The notes beneath the pieces were generated by a model. That model did not search any database, was not told the origin of the DNA, and saw only the letters and a program-made list of their open reading frames with translations. From positions 5,034,453 to 5,098,452 of the forward strand of contig OZ025208.1 in NCBI GenBank assembly GCA_964019055.1: 64,000 bases of DNA, in the 5' to 3' direction. The translations under genes and the position numbers were made by a program. Each line of letters begins with the position of its first letter. The stretch's first letter is position 1. This document shows positions 42,095 to 54,800 of this stretch, piece after piece. This DNA comes from Anthopleura xanthogrammica (Eukaryota; Cnidaria; Anthozoa; Actiniaria; Actiniidae).

Positions 42095-43253
42095 AAAATA
42101 TCTGGCCAAGGACTACAATAAGGTTCTGCAAAATGTTCTTGACGTGCTGCCTTCACCACCTAGAGTGACAGACATTGTTGCTGACTTCGAGAAAGTGGTG
42201 TGGAAAGCCTGCAGAGATATTCCCAGACATCACCATGCACGGTTGTGTGTTTCACCTTACACAAGCCATGTGGAGGAAGGTGCAAGAACTTGGTCTCCAG
42301 AACGCTTACCAGCACCACCACCCTACCTTCACTTTCATACGCCAGTTGATGGCCCTGCCATTCCTGCCCGAGTCAGCCATTCCAGCTATGTTTCATCGTG
42401 TTCGCGACAGAGCAGCAACAACACAACTCCAACAACTGGTCAACTACTTTGAAACCAACTGGATAGACAGCAACGTATGGCCACCTGTAAACTGGAGCGT
42501 CTTCGTGCGCTCAATCTGCATGAATAACAACGTAGAAGGCTGGCACAATGCTCTAAATCGACAAGCCGGCGGAAAAACACAGCTGCCATTCTACCTCATG
42601 GTTGAGCTTCTCCATCGTGAGGCCAAACTCATCCAAATCCAAATCCGCCTGATCTCTGAGCAGAAGCTCCAACACCATCAAAGAAAAAAGATTTCAATAT
42701 AACGTTAACCATGTTAATAACGTTAACAATGACATTGTTTTAGACAAGCCAAATCAAGTGAAATCTTTTAAAGAGCTTAAGGTAAGTACCAATTCAAGAA
42801 GCTACTGCAATTTGCCAAATGTAATATGGGATACGTAAAATAATTGATTTTGAAATAATTCATCTAATTGTTTGTTTTATTTATAGAATGGAAGCATCTT
42901 TTACTGGAAAGAGAATCAACTATTAAGGTTACACCAGCTCGCGGCACCATCAGACAAAAAAGCCAAAAAACAAACAGCCGCTAAACTTGTGGCACCATCA
43001 GACAACAAAGCCAAAAACCAAACAGCCAGTAAACTCATTGCACCATCAGACAACAAAGCCAAAAAACAAAACAGCCAGTAATTTAAGCCAGCTCACGGCA
43101 CCATCAGACAACAAAGCCAAAAACCAAACAGCCAGTAAAACACAAGGGGTATGTTTATGTGCCTGTTGGCCAAGAAGCCAAAGAACCGAAAGAACTGCCT
43201 CCAAAAAGGAGAAGGCTACCTGTCACGAAAAGTCTGGACTTTGAATTTTTTGA
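42095..43253 (+). pseudogene. MULE (Mutator-like) transposase 3' part, frameshifted
   Basis: From about 42095: KVLQNVLDVLPSPPR, VTDIVADFEKVVWKACRDI, then a one-base frame change near 42230 into FPDITMHGCVFHLTQAMWRK, VQELGLQNAYQ, FIRQLMALPFLPES, NNNVEGWHNALNRQAGG, LLHREAKLIQIQIRLISEQK. This is the MULE catalytic domain with its GCVFH...Q motif. Possible 3' exons: 42744-42781 (DKPNQVKSFKELK) and 42887 onward (NGSIFYWKENQLL), then a coding minisatellite and a tail KELPPKRRRLPVTKSLDFEF ending at 43252. The tail needs two further frame changes. Starts 20 bp from the opposite-strand CACTA-type element, so it was probably cut by that insertion. Confidence 0.78.
42944..43135 (+). repeat. Coding minisatellite, four copies
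   Basis: Unit of about 48 bp, ggcaccatcagacaacaaag followed by ccaaaaaccaaacagccagt, encoding APSDNKAKNQTASK. Copies 1-3 are in one frame; an indel between copies 3 and 4 shifts it. Located in the 3' part of the MULE-like gene. Confidence 0.75.
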
Positions 43254-44055
43254 TTAATTAGGATTTAGCATATAATTCATTTAATGCACTTTGCCAATCA
43301 AAATGCTGTTTATAATTTATTACTATGTGCTTGCTTGTCTTCATAACAATCACATGTCAATATGACTGCAGTCAGATAGCTAGGAATATTCACTTAGTTG
43401 TTTTTAAACAACTAAAAGCTTATTAAAATAGCTAATGCTTGATGTCTTGATCATTAGGGTGAAGCATGTGACTCGTCACTTACAAACTGCAACTGGCGCA
43501 CATGCCCCTTCCCATTTGGACAGTCAACGTTCACCGAGAAAGGTGACAAATTGCCTTGTTCAGCGTTTTCCACAGATTACTAGGATTTTTTACTTCAAAA
43601 TGACTACTAGAACTGTTCTAAGCATACTCTTGAAGGTAAGAAAGCAATTAGTTCTTATTTTTTACGTTTGCAGTATTCGCCAGGATTGATCCCTTTGATG
43701 CGACTTTGAAAATATTTTCGCACCTCAACATTTCAAATCGAAGAAAGCTAACTGAAGTTCATCCAGAGATTTAATCCTTTAAACTTGGAATATATTACTA
43801 AAGGGTTAATGTCGGTAAAAAAGTGTGTATGTAGGAAGTAAGTTTGTTTAAAATTAGGTAGACTAGAACGGTTCTTTTCAAAGCCACCATCATGAAGTCA
43901 TGACTTAGTTTTTCTTTTGCACACCAAGCTGTAATTTTCGGCCTTTCATAAATATTTCTTATCTGATGCTCACTTAACAAATGCTATATATATTGATATT
44001 AATCACCAAAGTTTTCTTATTATGTTCTTTTTGGATCATATCAACTGTGTTCCAG

Positions 44056-45657
44056 GTGCTTCTACTGAGATGTTTTATCTTGTCGTGTTTGAGGACAACA
44101 CCTACTCAGTTGCCTCAAGGAAATTCAATGTGGAGAGTGATGACTGCGAGTTGGCCCTCGGGTCATTTGTGAAAGTTAAGCATGGGACCAAGAAGTACTC
44201 GGGAAAAATAATGAATATTGGTAGGTGATCTAAAGTATGTTCTTATAAATTAGCGATGTCCTTTCCTGCTCCTTGTTCTCTAAAACAGTATCCTGGGCTC
44301 CAGAGGTTCTATTAACCTCACTTCCTGTGGGTTTAACGAACAAACACCAGATTGATAATAAATAACCCCTGGATCCCAGGGTACTAAATCAGCTAGTTTT
44401 GTTGTAACTGATTGTCTTGTTATTGGTAATTTTTCTATTATTTATGTTTGTATATTTTTCTACACATAGGGACAAAGGAGGATTTAAACAAAGTTGCTGA
44501 GCTCCAAAATCAGCTTACAAAGAGTAGTGGTGAGTTTCATTTAAAAATTTGTTTTGTTAAAAATCAACAAAATGGCTACTTTAGGCAAAGCATCATGGTC
44601 TGTGCTAATGCTTCAACATAAATCATTTTTTATAATATGGCAAGGAAATTTCAGGCGCTATGATAGGTCAATTTGCAGTCCATAACTTACAGTACAGGCC
44701 AAGAAATCAAAATAATTTTCTCTCCTAGCCTTAATTGCCATATAATAAGTATCTTCTTAACAGAGTTTGAAGTCTGTACCGTAAGTTATGGATCCTCGCT
44801 TTGTCCACTTTTTTAGGTCCACATGCTACATGCTTGGGCCGGCTGCCATAAGGCAGTGGAAAAACCTTGGTCCATAACTTACAGTACAAACCTCAAACTT
44901 GTTTAATAACAGCTATGTATTTTCAGAAAAGAGCAAGAAGAAGCCAGCCAAGAGAAAGCTCTTAAAAGACAATAAAAAATTTGATGATAATGACCTATTT
45001 GAGACAAACTCCCCACCAGAGAGGCGGCTGTCCAGAAGAAGAGTGGAATCGGATAATGACAGTATATATAGTATGGATGAAATTGAGAAAGAAGAAACTA
45101 AGATTGAGGGACTAGTCTTGATCATTAGGTATAGCATGTTTACCCATATTGCCAACTCTTCCCTCCACATCTGGATGCACTTGTGAGTCCAGAGTGCTGG
45201 AGTTGGAAAGAAAGGTAGCATCGCTCGAAAAGAGATTGGCAGATGTGCAAAAATTTTTTACAGTCGAGTACACCATCTGCCAAGGTAATGAAAACAATAG
45301 GTGTCCTGGATTAGTGTCACCTGTCATAATATGGTAGAAGTTTAGACATGTTAAATAAAGTTATATTATTTGATTTGATGTTGGATTTTGGTCAAATTGG
45401 CTCAGTGATAAATATCCACTAAACATAAAAATTAGTCAACAAATTTACAAGAACAATATGCGAGGCATTATTTTAGATTCAATTATTGTGGCACTTGATG
45501 TGACCATACAAATGCTAATTGTAATATATTTACAGTTTTGTTATCCATGAATACGTGAATTTCTCTTATTTAAATGATTTTGTTGTTTTAAAGGATGCAC
45601 AAACTCAAGGCTCAAAGTCAAGCTCTCCCGTGCAGGAATTATATGAACAGAAAATTG
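44056..45657 (+). CDS. Partial unrecognised coiled-coil protein, several exons
   Basis: Exons: 44056-44220 (MFYLVVFEDNTYSVASRKF and SFVKVKHGTKKYSGKIMNI), 44470-44529 (TKEDLNKVAELQNQLTKSS), 44927-about 45125 (EKSKKKPAKRKLLKDNKKFD, then acidic/Ser-rich), about 45140-45284 (CESRVLELERKVASLEKRL), 45594-45657 (DAQTQGSKSSSPVQELYEQK). The first three have matching phases. The first exon resembles the small N-terminal beta domain seen in front of BEN-type proteins, but no BEN domain is visible, so the family stays open. A frame change near 45122-45140 and a phase mismatch at 45284/45594 suggest a sequence error, alternative splicing or decay. Start and stop not identified. Confidence 0.45.
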
Positions 45658-45774
45658 TAAGTCTGACTTAATAATGAGTTATTCATGAGATCTTACTATT
45701 ACTTCGTTTATCAAGAATATTATCGACGCTTTATTATCGACTTATTATTATTTTATTTTTTAGTATGATATATT

Positions 45775-45852
45775 AGTTTTATTAGCTCTATATTTAGTAG
45801 TTAATTTCGTTTTATTAGCTCTATATTTAGTATTTAATTTCGTTTTATTTCA
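45775..45852. repeat. Short tandem duplication
   Basis: The segment attagctctatatttagta then ttaatttcgtttt occurs twice in succession, period about 36 bp. Confidence 0.7.
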
Positions 45853-46281
45853 CTTCTATTATATCGTATATTTTTAAACTTCATTTGTAAATAGATATAT
45901 TTTATAATGTAAGCGCATTGAGGCTTGCGAAATGCACAAGAATTGTTAATTAAATTAAAATTAAATTCAAATATTTATTGGTTGTTCCAATAACTGTCCA
46001 TACCTTGACCATTTGGGCAGCAAACCATATAATTGTCTTATTATATTTTATAACATTTGATGAAATCTTATGTCCGGCATAATCAAGCCCATGTCATAAA
46101 CATATAACTATCTTTGTAATTGTTCTTATACTTGCTTAGGTTGTTACTTGTTATAGCACTATTTCTATATTATACTTTTTTTACCTATTTTGCCAATAAA
46201 TGCCATATATCCATGATATATTGCTACAGTGAATTTGTTGAGTCAATAGACCTCTTTACCTTCGCGGTCACGTGACCTGAA

Positions 46282-46630
46282 ATGGGTAAACAAAAATCCA
46301 AGATGGCGGCCGACATCTCTGCACATGTTCAAAAACTTGAGAATTCTTGGTCGAAAAGTATTAAAAAACCTCCAAAATGTTCGGCAATTACAATTGCTAA
46401 ACATTTGGGAAAGTGTGGGGAAAAAAAAGTAGGCCAAAAAGGCTACAAATTTTTTATGGGAAACTATCTGAACAATGTTTTCCTGAAAGAAGATGATGGC
46501 GGATTTCGTGTTAAAGCTTTATCCTACAGAAGTCAAAAAAAGTCTGAAGCTCCACACAAGTCTTTTGTACGCTAATAAAGAAGGACCATGTAGCTGAAGT
46601 ATTTGAGGCAAGCTGTTCCTGTAAAGCGGG
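46282..46630 (+). pseudogene. SWIM-type zinc-finger protein fragment, frameshifted
   Basis: An open frame starts MGKQKSKMAADISAHVQKLE and continues GYKFFMGNYLNNVFLKEDDG, FRVKALSYRSQKKSEAPHKS. A frame change near 46568 leads into KKDHVAEVFEASCSCKAG, then a gtaagt donor at 46631. SC-C-AG is the first half of a SWIM motif (CxC...CxH), in the context usual for invertebrate SWIM proteins of transposon origin (YxFF..gyv.dv.v......v.A...rSqr). The second half of the SWIM motif is not found. The broken frame suggests a relic. Confidence 0.55.
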
Positions 46631-46837
46631 GTAAGTTTTTTATATCATTTTTTGTGATAGTTTGTACATCATAACTTAAGCTTATGTGAAGTATCTCTGT
46701 CGATGACCCGGCAATGAGCACAGATCTTGATAATCAAACAAAAGGAAATAAAAACAAATATTGGTGGTTTACGTAACAAATAGAAAACAATATGTGGAAC
46801 TAAATGCTAAATCAAGTATGAAAACAGTAACGTGGAA

Positions 46838-47817
46838 TTTCTCAGTGGAGTTTGCTAGGTCCATTGTTGTTCTTAATATATATAAATGACATAACAAGTT
46901 GTTCAGAAAAACTGTCCTTTAGGATATTCGCTGATGATACGAATATCTTTGCATCATCATCAAATTTAGCAGATCTAGAATACTTAGTCAATTGTGAGTT
47001 GACTAAGGTTGTTGAATGGTGCAATACAAATCAACTATCAATAAACATTCAAAAAAAAAACTTTATGATTATTAAATCTACACATAAGAGACTAACACAA
47101 AACGTACATATAATCATATAAATTCCAAACAAAGAGGGATCATCTATTTCTATTGAAAAGAAAAACTACATTAAATACCTAGGAGTACTGATCGATGATA
47201 GTCTATCATGGAAATTCCACATCTCTTTCATTTGCTCGCGCCTATCAAGAAATACTGGAGTTTTTCTAAAGTTGAGACACTATCTCTCTCTTGTACAACT
47301 GAAACAACTTTACTACAGCCTTGTTTACCCTTATCTAACCTATGCAATAGTTGCATGGGGAAGTTCATTTAAGACCGAACTAAAAAAAATTCAAGTTAAA
47401 CAAAACCACATCATTAGAATATTTTTCTTTGCTACACTATATGGTAAAAATACTGATAGTGCTCTCCCATTAACCAATCTTTTAGACCTTCTAACTATAG
47501 ACAACATCTTAAAATTACAATCACTAAAATTTATTCACCAGTGGGTAGCTCAGCAGCTTCCATCAATCTTTGATAATTATTTCCAATTTGTGTGTCGAGT
47601 AACACCTATCAATCTCGCAACAGCCCGCCGCGAAGACCATGAAGAAGACTATATGATAAACGATTTGTGTTTACTCTCTGCCTTAGAGGTGATTGGCGCA
47701 GTAACCCAGCTTGAGATGAAACGGAATATTGTCCTACAAGTTATTGAAATAAACTCTCAATCAATAATAATCATGATGATGATGATAATAACAATGATAG
47801 ATGATAACTTTATTTAG
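46838..47817 (+). pseudogene. LINE 3' fragment (reverse transcriptase and C-terminus)
   Basis: Begins QWSLLGPLLFLIYINDI (usual form QGSVLGPLLFLIYINDL) followed by FRIFADDTNIFAS, the RT catalytic FADD; then KYLGVLIDDSLSWKFHI in another frame, and LKQLYYSLVYPYLTYAIVAW, the standard post-RT block. At least one frame change near 47121-47272. Jockey/CR1-type. The end at 47760-47815 is rich in ATG/ATA repeats, as often seen in LINE tails. Inactive. Confidence 0.8.
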
Positions 47818-48830
47818 AGAGGGTAATATGTGACAGTCGCAACTGATAAACTTGTGGCCCTCTTAATTGAGACAGGACCACCATTTTATGTGGTGATCCG
47901 AGTAATGGTGAAGGTGTAACCTTTGGCAGTTATTTTTTAGATCAAAGGTGGCATTTTGTACTCAGATATTTTGAGACCCTTAGTGTAGGTCCTGCCGCAG
48001 AGGCTTGAACCTATGACTAGCTTCTGCACAACTTACCGGTAAATACTAGTTACTGTATCTAATGAAGGAACAGTAGGAGGGAGTGGAGGAGCAGTTGGAG
48101 AAGGGGAGCGGGTGAAGTGGGTGAAGCAGAAACAGGAGGCGGAGGAGGAAGAACAAAGAAAAACCGACAGATACGTTCGTTGGAGGAACAGTTAAGTAGA
48201 GAGAAACGGAAACGGGTGAGGCTGGAACAGGGCTTCCGTCTCTGCAGACACACCAGTATGTCGAATAACGCCTTTCAATCTCACAACGGTCCACCGCAAA
48301 GATGATTAACAATCTGAGTTTTCCTAGTCTTCCTCTTCTTCTTGTTAACCCAAGTTTAATACTCAAAGTTCCTCTCTGACAAACTAGTACTTTTCAGGCC
48401 TAATACTTGAATCATATTGTCAAACTGTGGAATTTCATGTGTAAGTCTTGCCCACCTACTTGCCTATTTAGTGTATCTTCACTTAAAAGCTATTTCTTAG
48501 ATTGATATTTACATTTACATGATTATGTTTTCGATGCAGACAGGACCACCACCTGTTTGAGACTGTCTTTGCCATAGAGAATAAGTTCACCACCTCTCAT
48601 GGGTCTCGTGTCCCGTTCGTGACCTTCGTTTTGAGCAACAGTTTTTATACATATATTTATGCATATATATTCACATTTTAAATTTAGTGAATTTCAATGT
48701 TAGTTTCCAATAAAATTGTTCAACAAAAAAATAAAAAACTCAACGCACTCATTTGCGTTTTTACCACGTGCACTGAACGCGCAAATGATGTGTCTTATGC
48801 CTCAATGATTTCATGCGGTACTGTACGAAA
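47818..48830. other. No gene recognised
   Basis: Between the LINE fragment and the satellite. A G/A-rich block at 48075-48230 has an open frame with a leucine-zipper-like stretch (RSLEEQLSREKRKRVRLEQG), but no start context or homology can be argued. The rest is AT-rich. Confidence 0.45.
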
Positions 48831-48834
48831 TTGC

Positions 48835-51800
48835 AGATGCCCTCTTTGTGCAAAAACGAGTTACAAAAGGTAGAAAAAAAGAATGAGTTCTAGAAGAGAG
48901 CAGAGATCATGGTAAGAAGAACTCGTGCTTATTAATATCATATCCAGTTTCCCCACCGTTTGTACTTCATTTTGCTATTTCCACTTGTTATGGTTATATT
49001 TGAGTAATAACAATGCTGTAGTTTTACTTTTTTTTACCCATACTCTGAGCTATCTTGAACACATACTCAGGAATATCTAAATAGATATGCCATTTTTGAA
49101 TATGGTGTAATGCTTCGAGCAAGATCAGTCCTCTGATTTTTGTGAGGATGAGAACTTTAATTCCAAAGAGATATTGCAAGCTCTACAGCAATCATACCAT
49201 TGTTAATACAATGCACAAAGAGTGAATCTACCAAGATTGTAGATGCATTCTTTTTGCCAAAACTTTGAGTTACAGAATGAAGAAACAAAGAATGAGATCT
49301 AAAAGAAGCAGAGACCATGGTAAGAACAACTCATGCTTATTAATATATTCAGTTTCCCCTCAGTTTGTACTTCACTTTGCTATTTCCACTTATTGTGGTC
49401 ATGTTGGAGTAATAACAACGCTGTAGTTTTACATTTTTTATCCCATACTCTAAGCTATCTTGAACACACACTTGGAAATATCTAAATCCATATGCGATTT
49501 TTAAATAGAGTGTAAAGCTTCGAGCAAATTCAGTTGTCTGATTTAGGTAAGGATGAGCACTTTAAATTGAAAGCGCTATTGTAAGCTCTACTGCAATCAT
49601 GGAACCTTTAATACAATGCACAAAGAGTGAATCTACCAAGCTTGTAGATGCATTCTTTTTGCCAAAACTTTGAGTTACGGGATGAAGAAGAAACAAAGAA
49701 TGAGATCTAAAAAAAGCAGACATCATGGTATGAAGAACTCATGCTTATTAATATCATTTTCAGTTTCCCATGAGTTTGTACTTCACTTTGCTATTTCCAC
49801 TTGTTGTGGTTATGTTTTAGTAATAACGAAGCTGTAGTTTTAGATCTTTTATCCAATACTCTTACCTATCTTGAACACACAATCAGGAATACGTAAATAC
49901 ATATGCGGTTTTTTAATATGGTGTAACGCTTTAAGCGAATTCAGTTGTCTGATTTTGGTGAGTATGAGCACTCCTAAGAGATAATGCAAGCTATATAGCA
50001 ACCATGGAACGGTCAATAAAATGCACAAAGAGTGCATCGGTCCGAGTGCATCTACAAAGATTGAGATGCACTCTTTGTCCAAAAACTTTGCAATATAAAA
50101 GGATGAAGAATGAAACAATGAGTTCTAAAACAAGCAGACATCATGGTAAGAAGAACTCATGCTTATTAATATATTCAGTTTCCCCTCAGTTTGTACTTCC
50201 TTTTGCTATTTCCACTTATTGTGGTTATGTTGGAGTAATGACGAAGCTGTAGTTTTACATTTTTTATCCCATACTCTAAGCTATCTTGAACACACACTCG
50301 GGAATATCTAAATCCATATGCAATTTTTAAATAGAGTGTAAAGCTTCGAGCAAATTCAGTCGCCTGATATAGGTAAGGATGAGCACTTTAAATTGAAAAA
50401 GATATCGTAAGCTCTACTGCAATCATGGAACCTTTCATACAATGCACAAAGAGTGAATCTACCAAGCTTGTAGATGCATTCTTTTTGCCAAAACTTTGAG
50501 TTACAGAATGAAAAAGAAACAAAGAATGAGATCTAAAAGAAGCAGACATCATGGTAAGAAGAACTCATGCTTATTAATATATTCAGTTTCCCCTCAGTTT
50601 GTACTTCCTTTTGCTATTTCCACTTATTGTGGTTATGTTGGAGTAATGACGACGCTGTAGTTTTACATTTTTTATCCCATACTCTAAGCTATCTTGAACA
50701 CACACTCGGGAATATCTAAATCCATATGCGATTTTTAAATAGAGTGTAAAGCTTCGAGCAAATTCAGTCGCCTGATTTAGGTAAGGATGAGCACTTTAAA
50801 TTGAAAACGATATCGTAAGCTCTACTGCAATCATGGAACCTTTCATACAATGCACAAAGAGTGAATCTACCAAGATTGTAGATGCATTCTTTTTGCCAAA
50901 ACTTTGAGTTACAGAATGAAAAAGAAACAAAGAATGAGATCTAAAAGAAGCAGACATCATGGTAAGAAGAACTCATGCTTATTAACCTCATATTCCGTTT
51001 CCCCTCAGTTTGTACTTCACTTTGCTATTTCCACTTGTTATGGTTATGTTTGCGTAACAACGACGCTGTAGTTTTACATTTTTTATCCCATACTCTGAGC
51101 CATATTGAACACAGACTCGGGAATATCTAAATAGATATGCCAATTTTGAATATGGTGTAATGCTTCAAGCAAATTCAGTCGTCTGATTTTTGTGAGGATG
51201 AGCACTTTAATTCCAAAGAGCTATTGCAAGCTCTACAGCAATCATACCATTGTTAATACAATGCACAAAGAGTGAATCTACCAAGATTGTAGATGCATTC
51301 TTTTTGCCAAAACTTTGAGTTACAGAATGAAGAAGAAACAAAGAATGAGATTTAAAAGAAGCAGACATCATGGTATGAAGAACTCATGCTTATTAATATC
51401 ATATTCAGTTTCCCATGAGTTTGTACTTCACTTTGCTATTTCCACTTGTTATGGTTATGTTTGAGTAATAACGACGATGTAGTTTTACATTTTTTACCCA
51501 TACTCTGAGCTATCTTGAACGCCTACTCAGGAATATCTAAATCCATATGCGATTTTTAAATAGAGTGTAAAGCTTCGAGCAAATACAGTCCTCTGATTTA
51601 GGTAAGGATGAGCACTTTAAATTGAAAGTGATATTGTAAGCTGTACTGCAATCATGGAACCTTTAATACAATGCACAAAGAGTGAATCTACCAAGCTTGT
51701 AGATGCATTCTTTTTGCCAAAACTTTGAGTTACAGAATGAAGAAGAAACAAAGAATGAGATCTAAAAGAAGCAGACATCATGGTAAGAAGAACTCATGCT

Positions 51801-54800
51801 TATTAACATCATATTCTGTTTCCCCTCAGTTTGTACTTCACTTTGCTATTTACACTTGTTATGGTTATGTTTCCATAATAACGACGCTGTAGTTTTACAT
51901 TTTTTATCCCATACTCTGAGCTATATTGAACACAGACTCAGGAATATCTAAATACATATGCCATTTTTGAATATGGTGTAATGATTCGAGCAAATTCAGT
52001 CGTCTGATTTTTGTGAGGATGAGCACTTTAATTCCAAAGAGATATTGCAAGCTCTACAGCAATCATACCATTGTTAATACAATGCACAAAGAGTGAATCT
52101 ACCAAGCTTGTAGATGCATTCTTTTTGCCAAAACTTTGAGTTACAGAATGAAGAAGAAACGAAGAATGAGATTTAAAAGAAGCAGACATCATGGTATGAA
52201 GAACTCATGCTTATTAATATCATTTTCAGTTTCCCATGAGTTTGTACTTCACTTTGCTATTTCCACTTGTTGTGGTTATGTTTGAGTAATGACGACGCTG
52301 TAGTTTTACATTTTTTATCCCATACTCTAAGCTATCTTGAACACACACTCGGGAATATCTAAATCCATATGCGATTTTTAAATAGAGTGTAAAGCTTCGA
52401 GCAAATTCAGTCGCCTGATTTAGGTAAGGATGAGCACTTTAAATTGAAAACGATATCGTAAGCTCTACTGCAATCATGGAACCTTTCATACAATGCACAA
52501 AGAGTGAATCTACCAAGATTGTAGATGCATTCTTTTTGCCAAAACTTTGAGTTACAGAATGAAAAAGAAACAAAGAATGAGATCTAAAAGAAGCAGACAT
52601 CATGGTAAGAAGAACTCATGCTTATTAACCTCATATTCCGTTTCCCCTCAGTTTGTACTTCACTTTGCTATTTCCACTTGTTATGGTTATGTTTGCGTAA
52701 CAACGACGCTGTAGTTTTACATTTTTTATCCCATACTCTGAGCCATATTGAACACAGACTCGGGAATATCTAAATAGATATGCCAATTTTGAATATGGTG
52801 TAATGCTTCAAGCAAATTCAGTCGTCTGATTTTTGTGAGGATGAGCACTTTAATTCCAAAGAGCTATTGCAAGCTCTACAGCAATCATACCATTGTTAAT
52901 ACAATGCACAAAGAGTGAATCTACCAAGATTGTAGATGCATTCTTTTTGCCAAAACTTTGAGTTACAGAATGAAGAAGAAACAAAGAATGAGATTTAAAA
53001 GAAGCAGACATCATGGTATGAAGAACTCATGCTTATTAATATCATATTCAGTTTCCCATGAGTTTGTACTTCACTTTGCTATTTCCACTTGTTATGGTTA
53101 TGTTTGAGTAATAACGACGATGTAGTTTTACATTTTTTACCCATACTCTGAGCTATCTTGAACGCCTACTCAGGAATATCTAAATCCATATGCGATTTTT
53201 AAATAGAGTGTAAAGCTTTGAGCAAATACAGTCCTCTGATTTAGGTAAGGATGAGCACTTTAAATTGAAAGTGATATTGTAAGCTGTACTGCAATCATGG
53301 AACCTTTAATACAATGCACAAAGAGTGAATCTACCAAGCTTGTAGATGCATTCTTTTTGCCAAAACTTTGAGTTACAGAATGAAGAAGAAACAAAGAATG
53401 AGATCTAAAAGAAGCAGACATCATGGTAAGAAGAACTCATGCTTATTAACATCATATTCTGTTTCCCCTCAGTTTGTACTTCACTTTGCTATTTACACTT
53501 GTTATGGTTATGTTTCCATAATAACGACGCTGTAGTTTTACATTTTTTATCCCATACTCTGAGCTATATTGAACACAGACTCAGGAATATCTAAATACAT
53601 ATGCCATTTTTGAATATGGTGTAATGATTCGAGCAAATTCAGTCGTCTGATTTTTGTGAGGATGAGCACTTTAATTCCAAAGAGATATTGCAAGCTCTAC
53701 AGCAATCATACCATTGTTAATACAATGCACAAAGAGTGAATCTACCAAGCTTGTAGATGCATTCTTTTTGCCAAAACTTTGAGTTACAGAATGAAGAAGA
53801 AACGAAGAATGAGATTTAAAAGAAGCAGACATCATGGTATGAAGAACTCATGCTTATTAATATCATTTTCAGTTTCCCATGAGTTTGTACTTCACTTTGC
53901 TATTTCCACTTGTTGTGGTTATGTTTTAGTAATAACGAAGCTGTAGTTTTAGATCTTTTATCCAATACTCTTACCTATCTTGAACACACAATCAGGAATA
54001 CGTAAATACATATGCGGTTTTTTAATATGGTGTAACGCTTTAAGCGAATTCAGTTGTCTGATTTTGGTGAGTATGAGCACTCCTAAGAGATAATGCAAGC
54101 TATATAGCAACCATGGAACGGTCAATAAAATGCACAAAGAGTGCATCGGTCCGAGTGCATCTACAAAGATTGAGATGCACTCTTTGTCCAAAAACTTTGC
54201 AATATAAAAGGATGAAGAATGAAACAATGAGTTCTAAAACAAGCAGACATCATGGTAAGAAGAACTCATGCTTATTAATATATTCAGTTTCCCCTCAGTT
54301 TGTACTTCCTTTTGCTATTTCCACTTATTGTGGTTATGTTGGAGTAATGACGAAGCTGTAGTTTTACATTTTTTATCCCATACTCTAAGCTATCTTGAAC
54401 ACACACTCGGGAATATCTAAATCCATATGCAATTTTTAAATAGAGTGTAAAGCTTCGAGCAAATTCAGTCGCCTGATATAGGTAAGGATGAGCACTTTAA
54501 ATTGAAAAAGATATCGTAAGCTCTACTGCAATCATGGAACCTTTCATACAATGCACAAAGAGTGAATCTACCAAGCTTGTAGATGCATTCTTTTTGCCAA
54601 AACTTTGAGTTACAGAATGAAAAAGAAACAAAGAATGAGATCTAAAAGAAGCAGACATCATGGTAAGAAGAACTCATGCTTATTAATATATTCAGTTTCC
54701 CCTCAGTTTGTACTTCCTTTTGCTATTTCCACTTATTGTGGTTATGTTGGAGTAATGACGACGCTGTAGTTTTACATTTTTTATCCCATACTCTAAGCTA

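Noticed and set aside
48117..48305. Leucine-zipper-like frame (RSLEEQLSREKRKRVRLEQG)
   Set aside because: Short, in a G/A-rich block, no exon borders or homologue to argue for; probably chance.
49849..54361. Identical 89-aa and 82-aa frames at two places 4,109 bp apart
   Set aside because: Both copies lie inside satellite monomers of types X and Y; identity reflects the higher-order repeat, not duplicated genes.
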